A stretch of 64,000 nt of DNA from Rebecca billardiae RCC1528 (Eukaryota > Haptophyta). The translations under genes were made by a program, and so were the position numbers. Positions 10,101 through 18,900 of the stretch are shown here, in pieces (position 1 is the first letter of the stretch; the number at the start of each line of letters is the position of its first letter). The DNA lies in NCBI GenBank assembly GCA_965240325.2, contig OZ251230.1, positions 2,604,001-2,668,000 of the forward strand, in the 5' to 3' direction. The notes under the pieces are model-generated. The model was not told the origin of the DNA. It was given only the letters and a program-made list of their open reading frames with translations, and ran no database searches.

Positions 10101-10990
10101 TCGAGGAGCGTACCGAACCCATGCCTCCGCCGCTCAAGCCGGGCGCCGCGCCGGCGGCGGCCGCCGCCGGCGGCGCGGGCGGCGGCGCGGGCACGGCGAA
10201 GGCGGAGGCTGCCGACGCGGCGGGCGCGGAGGGCGGCGCGCCGGCGGCCGTGGCGCGTGCGCCGCTCACGGTGCACGCGGGAGCGGCGCACGCGGCCCAC
10301 TCGCTCAGCCCGCTGCCCTTTGGCGCGTGGCTGCAGTACGACCCGACGGCCGACAATTACTCCCCGCTGCTGCGCGGGCGCGTCGTGCGCGGCCGCGGGC
10401 GCACGCTGCGTGACGCGTGGGAGTCGGCGCTGGCTCTGGACGACTCGGTCGACTGGGCGGCCGTGCACGCGCCGTGGCTGCGCGGCCGGCAGGCGTGGCA
10501 GCGCGAGGCGATGCTGGCGCCGACGCCCGCCAAGCTCGGCAAGCACGTCGCCGCGCTCGGCGCGGCGGCGGCGCACGCGCTGCCGGAGGCGTCGGCGCGC
10601 GCGCGGTTCAGCGCCGGCGGCCCGTGGGCCGCGCCGCTGGGCGCGCGCGCGTGCACGGCCGCAGCACTCGTCGACGCTCTGGACGCGCTGGCGTGCGCGC
10701 TGCCGGCCACCGCGCTGCTGCCGCCCCCCGCGCAGCGCAAGCCCCCGCCGCCGCCGCCGCCGCCGCCGGCGGTGCTTGGACGCGGCGCGTCGGCGGCGGC
10801 GCCCGCGCCCGCGGCGGCACGCGCCGTCGCGCCTCCGGACGCGCCGCCGGCCGAGGCGCCGGCGCAGGCGCCCGCCGCCGCGCGCGTGCCGCGCACCAAG
10901 GTGACAGGCCGCACGCTGCCGCACGGCAAGCCGCTGTACGGCGCGGCGGCGGGGCACAAGGAGAAGCCAGGCGGCGCGCAGCGGCGCTGA
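7108..10990 (+). CDS. FN3 and BAH domain chromatin-type protein (2 exons)
   Basis: Exons are 7108-9168 and 9374-10990, with a GTGCGT...GCAG intron between them, giving about 1225 residues. Residues 15-110 form a fibronectin type III domain (NEVTLSWVEHKSVSRYELQF... ending FSPASEPIQTLS). A long Ala/Pro/Gly linker follows, including a short helical block (RARTADEMLLLLDPLVAIGR) and an RGG box at about residues 495-515, next to a basic KRAR patch. A BAH domain starts at about residue 666 (RIYYGAVAIRGLGEVRVGDAV) and crosses the intron (LLRPPDEDDDPWVVRVRAI, then GQWYYRAADT and LFLYAGP...TVMALTTV near 906-925). It is swollen to about twice the usual length by low-complexity inserts. BAH domains bind nucleosomes or chromatin complexes and RGG boxes bind RNA, so a nuclear role is likely. 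The last 180 residues contain an unrecognised conserved-looking block (FGAWLQYDPTADNYSPLLRG). Confidence 0.75.
9312..9347 (+). repeat. degenerate telomere-like repeats in the BAH-gene intron
   Basis: The 3' half of the intron 9169-9373 contains CCCTAACCCTCACCCTCACCCTGAACCTCACCCC, a degenerating CCCTAA tract on the + strand. It lies close to the acceptor and may serve as the pyrimidine-rich tract. Confidence 0.7.
9674..9928. repeat. four copies of a 16-20 bp perfect palindrome in coding DNA
   Basis: GCCGAGATTGCAATCTCGGC occurs at 9674-9693, 9713-9732 and 9872-9891, and its 16-bp core CGAGATTGCAATCTCG occurs again at 9913-9928. Each copy is read as the peptide AEIAIS inside the low-complexity insert of the BAH domain. 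The first two copies share about 17 further bases on their 3' side, so that pair also looks like a tandem duplication. Confidence 0.95.
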
Positions 10991-11371
10991 GTCTCGCCAA
11001 GCCGCGTCGCCTTGCCGCGGTGCCGCCGGCTCACTCTTCAGTCTGCACGGACGGTCCCACTGGGTTACTGCGGAGCTCCATCATCAGCATGCATCATTGA
11101 TGATCCAACTTACTTTACGGTACGCATAGTACATCATGTATGCCCCGCTGCCCGTTGCACGCCACGGCCTGGCACGCGAGCGACCGAGCGTGTTCTACCG
11201 GAAGTGTAACGGCTATAACTAGCCGGCAGTAACAGCGGCCGGGCCATTTGAACCGGCGCGAGATGCAATCTCGAGCCGCGGTCCGAACCACGCCAACTGG
11301 CACGGCTGCCCGCGTCGATCGCGCGACTTGGCTCGCACCGCAGCGCGGTTGGACCGACGACGACGACAGCG
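10991..11371. other. spacer between the BAH gene and the metacaspase gene
   Basis: This holds the 3' flank of the BAH gene and the metacaspase promoter. It contains GCATGCATCATTGATGATCC near 11088 and a variant of the palindrome family (CGAGATGCAATCTCG) at about 11258-11272. No gene is seen. Confidence 0.4.
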
Positions 11372-12556
11372 ATGTCCGAGGAGGAGCCGCAGCCGCACCC
11401 GTCGTGGCAGCCCGCGCCCGAGGTGGGCGAGGACCCGCCCGAGCTCACGGGGCGGCGGAAGGCCGTGCTCATCGGCGTCAACTACTTCGGCACCTCCGCC
11501 GAGCTCAAGGGGTGCATCAACGACGTGCACTCGATCAAGGAGTTGTTGGCCGAGCACGGCTGGGAGGAGTCGGACGAGACGATGATCGTGCTCACCGACG
11601 ACCAGGAGGACCCGTCGAAGCAGCCGACCAGGGACAACATCATGTCCGCCTGCCGCTGGCTCACCGACGGCGCCGAGGCCGGCGACGTTCTCTTCTTTCA
11701 CTACTCGGGGCACGGCGCGCAGCAGGCCGACCCCGAGTTCGCCGAGGAGGACGGGATGGACGAGACGATCTGCCCGGTGGACATGGCGTCGGCGGGTCAG
11801 ATCACCGACGGCCAGCTCGCCGAGGCGCTCGTGCAGCCGCTCCCCTCCGGCGTGCGGCTCACCGCCATCCTCGACTGCTGCCACTCCGGCACGGGCCTCG
11901 ACCTGCCGTTCATGCTCAAGCTGCAGGGCGGGAACTTCGAGGAGGACACCAACCCGTGGCACACGAGCGGGGACGTGATCTTCTTCTCGGGCTGCCTCGA
12001 CGAGCAGACCTCCGCCGACTTCCGCCCGCGGTACGGCGCGCCCGCCGGCGCGATGACGTCCGCGTTCACCAAGGTGGCGCGCTCAGGCGAGGCGGTGGGC
12101 CAGATGAACTACCACGACCTGATGTCGGCGCTCGACGGCGCGATGCGCGAGGGCGGGTTCACGCAGCGGCCGCAGTGCTCGGCCACGCAGTGCTTCGACG
12201 TCGACGCGCGCCGCTTCGGCTTCGACGACATCCAGCCCAACACCAACCCGATGGTCGGCCGGCAGTTCAAGGTGAAACACAAGAAGCCGAGGCGCAAGTT
12301 CGACGGTGGGCTCGCGCAGATGCTCGCCGCCGGGCCGGCGGGGTACCTCGCGGTCGCCTCCGCGCTGTACTACGCGAAGGACGCCGGCGAGTTCGCCGAG
12401 ACGGCGGGCGAGCTGCTGCTCGACGGCGCCGAGATGCTCACCGGCGGCATGGACGAGCAGACGCGCAGCGTCGCCACCGGCTTCTGCAACTGTTTCGCGC
12501 AGATGCTCGGCCAGATGATCAAAGGCGGCGACAAGCAGGCGGAGCCGATGGAGTGA
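11372..12556 (+). CDS. metacaspase (caspase-like cysteine protease, clan CD)
   Basis: The protein has 394 residues and a single exon. The p20 domain covers about residues 28-180. It starts with KAVLIGVNYFG, carries the catalytic histidine in YSGHG (H114) and the catalytic cysteine in DCCHSG (C170, preceded by D168), and has the GQITDGQLAEAL stretch between them. Metacaspases cleave after Arg or Lys, are usually calcium-activated, and act in stress responses, protein quality control and programmed cell death. Only about 26 residues precede p20, so there is no Pro/Gln-rich or zinc-finger prodomain, and no long p20-p10 linker of the plant type II kind is obvious. The C-terminal third includes FDVDARRFGFDDIQP and a hydrophobic, Ala-rich helix near residues 312-345. 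The assignment is firm; the metacaspase type is uncertain. Confidence 0.95.
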   Translation: MSEEEPQPHPSWQPAPEVGEDPPELTGRRKAVLIGVNYFGTSAELKGCINDVHSIKELLAEHGWEESDETMIVLTDDQEDPSKQPTRDNIMSACRWLTDGAEAGDVLFFHYSGHGAQQADPEFAEEDGMDETICPVDMASAGQITDGQLAEALVQPLPSGVRLTAILDCCHSGTGLDLPFMLKLQGGNFEEDTNPWHTSGDVIFFSGCLDEQTSADFRPRYGAPAGAMTSAFTKVARSGEAVGQMNYHDLMSALDGAMREGGFTQRPQCSATQCFDVDARRFGFDDIQPNTNPMVGRQFKVKHKKPRRKFDGGLAQMLAAGPAGYLAVASALYYAKDAGEFAETAGELLLDGAEMLTGGMDEQTRSVATGFCNCFAQMLGQMIKGGDKQAEPME

Positions 12557-13246
12557 GGCGGGAGGGCGTGGCACAGCGTCAGCGGCGGCGGGGGGCTGGC
12601 GGGCCGACGCGCTGCCGCGGCCGAGGGCGGGGCGCGCGCCCGGGCCGGGCTGGGCTGGATGCGGTGGCAGCCGGCTGCCGATGGTGGCACGTGCCGAGCT
12701 CGCGCGACGGGCGAACGGACGACGTCGACAACGGCTCGACGACCCGATTATTGCGCCGCGCGCAGTTTGATGTAGGTGCCCATGCCCTGACGACATGATG
12801 CCGATTCGGTGCGGCGGCGCCCCGCCGGCCCCGCGGTTGGCGTTGAACTGGCCTTGCACGGCAGCGGGGCGGCTTGCTCGGGTCGCCGGCCGCGCGGTTC
12901 GGGTTCGGGTTCCCGGCGACCCGGGTTGACGGGTTCCACTGCACTGCGATGGCGTCTTTTCGATCGCAGCTCGCCGTGACGTCACTTGAGACTGCATCAT
13001 GTCAGAGCCCATTGTCAGGCAACACGCCGGAACAGGCCCACGCCGCCCACGCGGCCGGGCAACATAACGCTGAGCGCAGAGCGCATCTAGTTAGTTACTT
13101 CATCTCATGATAGTTGATTGGCATTTGATGGCCGGCGGTGTTTTATAAAAATAAATAAAACACGCGCGCTGCGGCGCGCATTATTTTTCCCTCGCCAAAC
13201 TTCAGAAAAAGCGCGAGTGCGCGACCCTTGGCCCTGCGTGATCACG
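12557..13246. promoter_or_regulatory. spacer and probable promoter of the GGCT-METTL18 gene
   Basis: The 690-bp spacer holds a perfect CRE-type palindrome TGACGTCA at about 12977-12984 and an A/T-rich block TTTTATAAAAATAAATAAAA at about 13141-13160, some 90 bases before the ATG, which could act as a TATA-like element. Both are sequence observations; promoter function is inferred. Confidence 0.4.
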
Positions 13247-15145
13247 ATGGTGGCCAGCGGCGGCGCGGCGGCCGTCTTCGTCTACGGCTCGCTCATGTCG
13301 GCGCGCGTGCTGCGCACGCTGCTCGGCCGCGTGCCGACGCGCACGCCGGCCACGCTCCCCGGCTTCCGCCGCGCCTCCGTCCTCGGCGCCCCGTACCCCG
13401 CCATCGTGCGGGACGAGCACGGCGGCGACGCGGACGCGCCGCCGGGCGTGTGCGGGATGCTCCTTGCCGACCTTACGCCGCGCGAGCGCGAGATCCTCGA
13501 CCTGTTCGAGGACGCGGACGACGACGAGTACGACAAGCTGCTCGTCCACGTGCGCGCGCCGCCCGGCGACGCGCCCGTGCGCGCGAGCGCGTACGTGTGG
13601 CGTGAGGCGATGCGCCACAGGCTGATCTTTGGCGGCGCCGACGGCGGCGGCGCGCCGGAGTGGAGCCTGGAGGCGTTCGAGCGCGCCGAGAGCCTCGAGC
13701 CGTTCCTGCAGGAGTGCGAGGCGTTCGTTGCCGCCGGCTACCGTTGGCTGGACGACGAGCCAGCGCCCGCTGCCGCGCGCGCAGCCGTGGGTGCAGACGG
13801 CGGCGCTCCGCTCGGCGGCGCCGCCGCCGCCGCCACGGGGGCGGAGGGCGGCGGCGGCTCGGCGTTTGCGTTCGGGTTCGCACTCGACGGCGCGCCGGCT
13901 GCTGGGCCGGTGCCGTTGGCCAGGGCCGCGGCCCACGCGCCGCCCGCGGCGGCGGTGCCCCCGGCCGTCGAGCTCCGCACCGCCACGGCCACGCCGGCGG
14001 CGCCGCGATCAGAGCCTGGCGGGGCAACGGCGCCACCACCACGGGCTGAGGAGGGCGCGCCGCCGCCGCCGACACTCGTGGCCGGCTGGAGCGTGCGGCT
14101 GGTGCGCGGCTCGGCGCTGGCCGCGAGCCGCGCGCCGCCGGCGCGCGCGAGCCCCCCGGCCGCCGAGTCGCGCGCCGAGCCCACGCCCGGCGCGACCGGC
14201 TGGGCGGTGTGGAGCCACGTGCCGCCAGACGACGCGGCGGCGCGGCTGGTGCCGGCGATGCGGTCCGTCGGCGGGAGCGCGCAGCTGGACGTGCTGCCCG
14301 GCGTGTACGAAGGCGGGTTCAAGACGTGGGAGGGCGCGCTCGACCTGTGCGCGTACGTGCACACGCACGCGCGCGCGCTGCTCGACGCGTGCGCGCCGCC
14401 GGCCGGCGCGGACGGGCTGCGCTGCGCCGAGCTCGGCTGCGGCTCGGCACTGCCCTCCCTCGTACTGCTGCGCGAAGCGGCGCGGCTGGGAGCAGGCGGC
14501 GCGCGCGGCGCGGCGCGGCGGCTGCGCGAGCTGTGGCTGCAGGACTTCAACGCGGAGGTGCTCGAGCAGCTCGCCGAGCCGAACGCGCGGCTGAACGGCG
14601 CGGGGCCGAGCCCGCGCATCCGGCTGCTGGCTGGGGACTGGCGCGTCTGCGCGCCGCTGCTACTCGGCCGGCAGTCCGCGCGGCACGCGCCGGGTGGCGC
14701 GGGCGGCGAGGAGGCGGGGCGCGCGCCGAAGCGCGCGCGCGGCGCCGGCGGCGCGGAGGGCGGCGCCCAGCCGGCTCCGCTGGACTCCCTCGACCCGGAC
14801 TACCTCGACCTCGTGCTCAGCGCGGAGACCATCTACTCGGAGGCGGCGCTCGAGGGGCTGTGGCTGCTGCTGCGCACGCTGCTGCGCCCGGGCAGCGGCT
14901 GCGCGCTCGTGGGCGCAAAGAGCTACTACTTTGGCGTGGGCGGCGGCGTCGCGCAGCTTGTCGAGCGCGTGCGCGCGGACGTGGACGGCGCGGGGCGGCC
15001 GCGCTTCGAGGCGGAGCGCGTCGCGACGATCGAGGACGGTGCGAGCAATCGGCGTGAGGTGCTGCTCATCCGCGCGCTGCATGCCGCATCGAGCATCCGC
15101 GGCGCCGGGGCGGATGCCGAGCCGTTCGACGGCTCTGACTCGTAG
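13247..15145 (+). CDS. fusion: GGCT/AIG2-like domain + METTL18/HPM1-like histidine methyltransferase
   Basis: The protein has 632 residues from the ATG at 13247; the frame is open to 13118, but that part is non-conserved. Residues 8-125 are a gamma-glutamylcyclotransferase/AIG2-like domain: FVYGSLMSARVL at the start, GMLLADLTPREREILDLFED in the middle, and a Tyr/Trp strand (ASAYVWR) near the end. A 150-residue Ala/Pro linker follows. Residues 315-632 match the METTL18 (yeast Hpm1) family, which methylates a histidine of ribosomal protein uL3. They include DVLPGVYEGGFKTWEGALDL, SAM motif I (ELGCGSALPSL, about 394-404), the acidic motif DLVLSAETIY near 521 and the family signature AKSYYFGVGGG. 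An acidic or basic insert sits between the last motifs. No stop or splice signal separates the halves. GGCT-type domains release 5-oxoproline from gamma-glutamyl substrates; what the pair does together is unknown. Confidence 0.85.
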   Translation: MVASGGAAAVFVYGSLMSARVLRTLLGRVPTRTPATLPGFRRASVLGAPYPAIVRDEHGGDADAPPGVCGMLLADLTPREREILDLFEDADDDEYDKLLVHVRAPPGDAPVRASAYVWREAMRHRLIFGGADGGGAPEWSLEAFERAESLEPFLQECEAFVAAGYRWLDDEPAPAAARAAVGADGGAPLGGAAAAATGAEGGGGSAFAFGFALDGAPAAGPVPLARAAAHAPPAAAVPPAVELRTATATPAAPRSEPGGATAPPPRAEEGAPPPPTLVAGWSVRLVRGSALAASRAPPARASPPAAESRAEPTPGATGWAVWSHVPPDDAAARLVPAMRSVGGSAQLDVLPGVYEGGFKTWEGALDLCAYVHTHARALLDACAPPAGADGLRCAELGCGSALPSLVLLREAARLGAGGARGAARRLRELWLQDFNAEVLEQLAEPNARLNGAGPSPRIRLLAGDWRVCAPLLLGRQSARHAPGGAGGEEAGRAPKRARGAGGAEGGAQPAPLDSLDPDYLDLVLSAETIYSEAALEGLWLLLRTLLRPGSGCALVGAKSYYFGVGGGVAQLVERVRADVDGAGRPRFEAERVATIEDGASNRREVLLIRALHAASSIRGAGADAEPFDGSDS

Positions 15146-15499
15146 TGTAGACTGTAGTCGTATACGTTGCGCATGCCGCTCAGCAGTAGTCTCACTGTCG
15201 CGTGGTCCGCCGTGTCGAGCGCGCCGTCGGAAGATTCGTCATATATATCATCGATCATCATTAATTCAAGCCGTCCCGGCCTGTATTCAAGTACGGTACC
15301 AAGTACTATGATGATATGAGTAATGTGACTATGTTGAATCGACATCTCACATTACTCATCATCCCGCCCAGCCCGAATCGACATCATCGTCTACTGTATC
15401 CTCATTATTCAAGCCGTCCGCCTGTATTGTACGTACCAAGTACTATGATGATATGAGTAATGTGAGATTTTGAACGAAATCGCCTCGCGGCCCGCGGGC
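15146..15499. other. spacer between the fusion gene and the GT25-like gene
   Basis: This AT-richer spacer contains the direct-repeat pair listed separately and an ATATATAT run near 15240. It must hold the promoter of the next gene. Confidence 0.4.
15267..15472 (+). repeat. diverged ~62-bp direct repeat pair with an inverted echo
   Basis: A unit reading TTCAAGCCGTCC...CCTGTATT...GTACCAAGTACTATGATGATATGAGTAATGTGA occurs at about 15267-15330 and again at about 15409-15469. Between them CACATTACTCATCATC (about 15347) is an inverted echo of the unit's end. The second copy ends about 30 bases before the ATG of the GT25-like gene. Confidence 0.85.
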
Positions 15500-16780
15500 A
15501 TGGCGGGCACGCTTGGCGGAGCGCGATCGAGCGCAGCCCGTGGACTGCAACGGCTCGGCCATCACGCGCAGCGGTGGCGGCTTGACGCCAGGCCAGGCAA
15601 TGGCGGCGCTCTTCTCGCGCCGCAGCCGCGTGCGCGTCTCGCCTGCCAGCTGCTGCTCTGTGCGGCGCTCGCGCCCGCTGCGTGCGCGGCGGACAGCGCA
15701 GACCTCCCGCCGGCCGGCAGGCAGGCTCGTCCGATGGCTGCCGCGGCAAGGAGGCTGTCGGTGGCTGATGATGACCCATGCGGCCGGTTCACGCACCCGC
15801 CGAACATCACCAGGGCGTACTACATCAACCGGCGCGACGACTCGACGAGGCGGCGCTTCATGGAGCGCACGCTCGCAGAGGCAGGCCTCGCGGCCGAGCG
15901 CCTTGTCGCCATCGAGCCGCCCGCGGCCGACATCGCGCGCGTGCTGAGCAAGCAGAGAGGCGTGGCGCCCGGCTCGGACTTCATGCGGCTGCTCTACTCG
16001 CAGCAGCGCTGCGCGGCGAAGACCACGCGGCCCCCGCCCCAGCCGCCCACCGTGTGCGTGAATCCGATGCTCCTCAACTCGCTGAGCTGCCCGCACTTCT
16101 CCGCCTACGGCGCCAACTGGACGGACGTGCTGCGGACGCGCGGGCTGACGAAGCGGCTGTGCGGCTTTCTGCTCGCCAACTTCCTCAGCGGGCTCGCCGC
16201 CGTGCGGCGCATCCACCACGACCTCGCCGAGCTGCGCGCCGCCGAGCCCGCCCCCGCTGAAGGTGAGCGCGTGCGCCGCGCGCCGCGGCCGGACGAGCGG
16301 TATGTCCTGCTGCTTGAGGACGACACGCAGGTGCTCCCGGACTGGCGGCGGCGGCTTTGCCGCCTGCTGCGCGAGTTCCCGCCGCACACGTGGGACCTCG
16401 CCAAGGTGGACGTCGACGGCGCGGAACGCTCCACGCCGCGCATGCAGCTGCAGCGGCTGGCCGCGCTGTCCAAGCCGCCCTACACGCCCGAGCAGCTCGC
16501 GCGGCTGCGCGCAGACCCGGCGGCATGGAAGGCCAACACGCGCGCGGACATGCTGCGGGTGCCGCACGTGTTCGGCGTTGCGGCGCTGCTGCTCCGCGAG
16601 AGCGCCGTGCCGGCGCTGCTCACCCTTATGGAGTGGAGCGACATGCTGCCGACGGATTTCCTCGTGGCCAAGTGGACGCTGCGCCGCACGATCCGCCTCG
16701 CGATTTCGAACGAGAAGCTGTTCGACTCGATCACGGCGCTGCAGCTGCAGTCCTCGCATCCCATGGATGTTGATGCGTGA
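15500..16780 (+). CDS. GT25-like glycosyltransferase of the secretory pathway
   Basis: The protein has 426 residues from the ATG at 15500. A hydrophobic stretch near residues 44-62 (ARLACQLLLCAALAPAACA) is a probable signal anchor. The catalytic part opens with RAYYINRRDDSTRRRFMERTL, the pattern of family GT25 (LPS/collagen galactosyltransferase type) in which a short strand is followed by an Arg-rich helix. It continues with LLLEDDTQVLPDW, whose acidic residues match the metal-binding EDD of the family, and ends with a TDFLVAKW-type motif. Several cysteines fit a luminal domain. It probably transfers a sugar onto protein or glycan in the Golgi; donor and acceptor cannot be told. It is the first of three neighbouring secretory glycan-type genes. 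Confidence 0.7.
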   Translation: MAGTLGGARSSAARGLQRLGHHAQRWRLDARPGNGGALLAPQPRARLACQLLLCAALAPAACAADSADLPPAGRQARPMAAAARRLSVADDDPCGRFTHPPNITRAYYINRRDDSTRRRFMERTLAEAGLAAERLVAIEPPAADIARVLSKQRGVAPGSDFMRLLYSQQRCAAKTTRPPPQPPTVCVNPMLLNSLSCPHFSAYGANWTDVLRTRGLTKRLCGFLLANFLSGLAAVRRIHHDLAELRAAEPAPAEGERVRRAPRPDERYVLLLEDDTQVLPDWRRRLCRLLREFPPHTWDLAKVDVDGAERSTPRMQLQRLAALSKPPYTPEQLARLRADPAAWKANTRADMLRVPHVFGVAALLLRESAVPALLTLMEWSDMLPTDFLVAKWTLRRTIRLAISNEKLFDSITALQLQSSHPMDVDA

Positions 16781-17292
16781 TGTGACCATGATGGGACGAT
16801 TTCGATGAACGAGATAGTCATCATCGAATATAAGCTGTTCGACTCGATCACCCTTGGCCTTATATATATATATGCAGCCGCAGCCCGTCACCCGCCAGAG
16901 TCATACCGAGACTCGGGCAGACTCCGAGTCTCGTCAGATCACTGACTCTCAGTACTCTCGATCAGAGTGCCCGACTGACGGGCCGACTGAGCGCGGCCAG
17001 AGTCCGCGCGGACGATCGTCGGAGCAGCAGCAGCAGGCTTCGTACGCTATATACCGCTTATTGCTGATGACAGTTTTATATAGCGCTAGACGACGCGCGA
17101 TACGACACTCACCAGACCGTCGGCGTGATCGTCGTCGGTGCACATCACTCAGCGGCGCACTTCTCCGCCGCGACCGCCGCGCCAGTGACACTGCAGCACG
17201 GCCCGCGAGCTCGGCGTGAACTCGTCGTCTGCGCCCTGAAGCCAGACGCGACGGCCCAGTACAGCCCCGCGCGGCGGCAGCATCGGCCTCGG
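16781..17292. other. spacer between convergent genes
   Basis: This is the 3'-3' spacer of the GT25-like and FkbM-like genes. It carries AAGCTGTTCGACTCGATCAC at about 16831-16850, an exact copy of 20 bases of the upstream coding region (about 16718-16737), an ATATATATATAT run near 16863, and a stretch rich in GACTC-type repeats (16900-16990). No gene is seen. Confidence 0.4.
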
Positions 17293-18402
17293 TCACGGGA
17301 CCAGCGACGGCGCCGCCCCCCGCCTCCCAGGGAGAGGCCTTTCGAACACGGGGCTCGCCGGGCCGGCGGCGCCGCCGCGGCCATCCGCGACCCGCGTCCA
17401 CTCGACAACGCCAGTCGCGCGCGGTAGGCACGCGCGCAGCGTGAAGTTGCGGTGTCGCAGCCAGACGTTACGCCCGACCGCGCCCGGGTAGATGCTCTCG
17501 TACGTGCCGGGGCTCGCCCGCTCCACAAACTCCAGCACCTGCTCCTGGTAGCCGGCCGGCCGGTACTTCGGGGGCCCCACCTCGATCACGAGGACCCCAA
17601 AGGACACGCGCGCCCAGTCGATCGTGCGGAGCAGCGAGAGCTCGGCGCCCTCGACGTCGAGGATCGCGAAGTCGATCCAGCGCAGGCCGAGGTGCGCGAA
17701 CAGCGCCGAGAGCGGCACGCAGGTCACCGGGGTGATCCGCCTGTCGGCGGGGATCGGCGGTGTCCGTCCGGCGGCGCGCGCCTCGGCATCCACCGCAGCC
17801 ACGCGCGCCCAGCTGCGCCCGCTGCTCTCGAAGAGCGCGCGCGCGACGTCGTGGAAGCTGGCGAGGAATCTGGGCTCCATGAACTCGGCGATCCCGCCGA
17901 TCTGCGGCATGGCCTCGCTGCTCAGGTAGTGCACGACGCCTGGCGTGCTGCAGATGGCCGCCTGCACGCCGATAGCGCCTGGAGACACGGAGCGTCGCCT
18001 CTGGCGCAGGGTCGGGTTCGCGTCGACGATCAGCCGCTGCGAGTGCATGACCCGCTCGAAGGGGAGCGACTCGCTCGAGAGCTTGCCGTCGAGCCCGCCC
18101 AGCTCCATCACCACGCCGCCGAGCCGCTCGCAGAACATGCTGCGCATGGCGTCGTGCGCCTCGCAGTCTGACACGCCCGCGCGGCACGAGGTGCCAAGCG
18201 CCTTCAGAGCGCGCGCGTGCCATCCAACGGCCTCCTGGACGGTCGGCACCGGACGCAAGGGCGGTGTGCGCTCCAGGGCGGAACTGGGACCTGCCCACGC
18301 GGCGGGGAGATCAATAGCATCTCTCAGCAGCGCGCTCGCGTTCGGAGGCGGCGACACGCCTGCCGCGCACGTCGCCGCGAGCAGCAGGAGCGATGCGCGC
18401 AT
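17293..18402 (-). CDS. FkbM-like methyltransferase, secreted or luminal
   Basis: The protein has 369 residues from the minus-strand ATG at 18402, which opens a clean signal peptide (MRASLLLLAATCAAGVS). The frame is open to 18570, but that would hide the signal. The core matches the FkbM (Methyltransf_21) family: VMELGGLDGKLSSES as SAM motif I, QRLIVDANP as the acidic strand, PVTCVPLSALFAHLGLRWID, and FAILDVEGAELSLLRTIDW, whose DVEGAE is the family hallmark. Family members O-methylate sugars, polysaccharides or small molecules. With a signal peptide and glycosyltransferase neighbours on both sides, O-methylation of a secreted glycan is a reasonable inference. The C-terminal 60 residues are Arg/Gly/Ala-rich and unremarkable. 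Confidence 0.8.
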   Translation of the reverse strand: MRASLLLLAATCAAGVSPPPNASALLRDAIDLPAAWAGPSSALERTPPLRPVPTVQEAVGWHARALKALGTSCRAGVSDCEAHDAMRSMFCERLGGVVMELGGLDGKLSSESLPFERVMHSQRLIVDANPTLRQRRRSVSPGAIGVQAAICSTPGVVHYLSSEAMPQIGGIAEFMEPRFLASFHDVARALFESSGRSWARVAAVDAEARAAGRTPPIPADRRITPVTCVPLSALFAHLGLRWIDFAILDVEGAELSLLRTIDWARVSFGVLVIEVGPPKYRPAGYQEQVLEFVERASPGTYESIYPGAVGRNVWLRHRNFTLRACLPRATGVVEWTRVADGRGGAAGPASPVFERPLPGRRGAAPSLVP

Positions 18403-18900
18403 GGCGGGTGTGCCTGGCGCCTGTAGCAACGAGCGCCAGGGGAGGGCCGGTCCGTCCAACACGCTCCGCTGCTGCGTGCTGCGGCGTCGGGCGCGGTGCC
18501 GACGCGTCCAGCGCGGGAAAGAGATGTGCACCGACGACTGTGACGAGTTGCGGCGCGGGTGCGCACCCACCTCGTTCGCTCTGCTGCCGAGTGAACCGTT
18601 TCAACGCCCGGCGGGCATTCATTGACAGTGCATTGACTATACGACTCATCAGCATCAAGCTACAATATCCCCACCCCCATACAGTACTACCGTACAACAC
18701 TCAACAGAGTTACACTCAACAGAGTCCAGTACAGTACACGCACTACACGCTCACTACACGGAGTCCGGACGACGATCTGACCGACGTCAGGACCCGGTGA
18801 GCTACGCCGACGGGCTGCTCATAAGTACGACCGCGGGGCCTACGCGGCGTCGTCAGCGCCGCGCTGCAGCTGATGATGCTCATCGGAGTCATCGTCAGCA
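18403..18900. promoter_or_regulatory. spacer with promoter of the FkbM-like gene
   Basis: The spacer lies between two minus-strand genes. It contains two copies of ACACTCAACAGAGT (about 18697-18724) followed by CAGTACAGTACACG repeats and a palindromic-looking TCATCAG/CTGATGATG zone near 18868-18890. No gene is seen. Confidence 0.35.

Noticed and set aside
9317-10957. A minus-strand frame of 546 codons opposite BAH exon 2
   Set aside because: It reads the same palindromes as DCNLGG repeats, but has no conserved domain; the + strand carries the BAH motifs.
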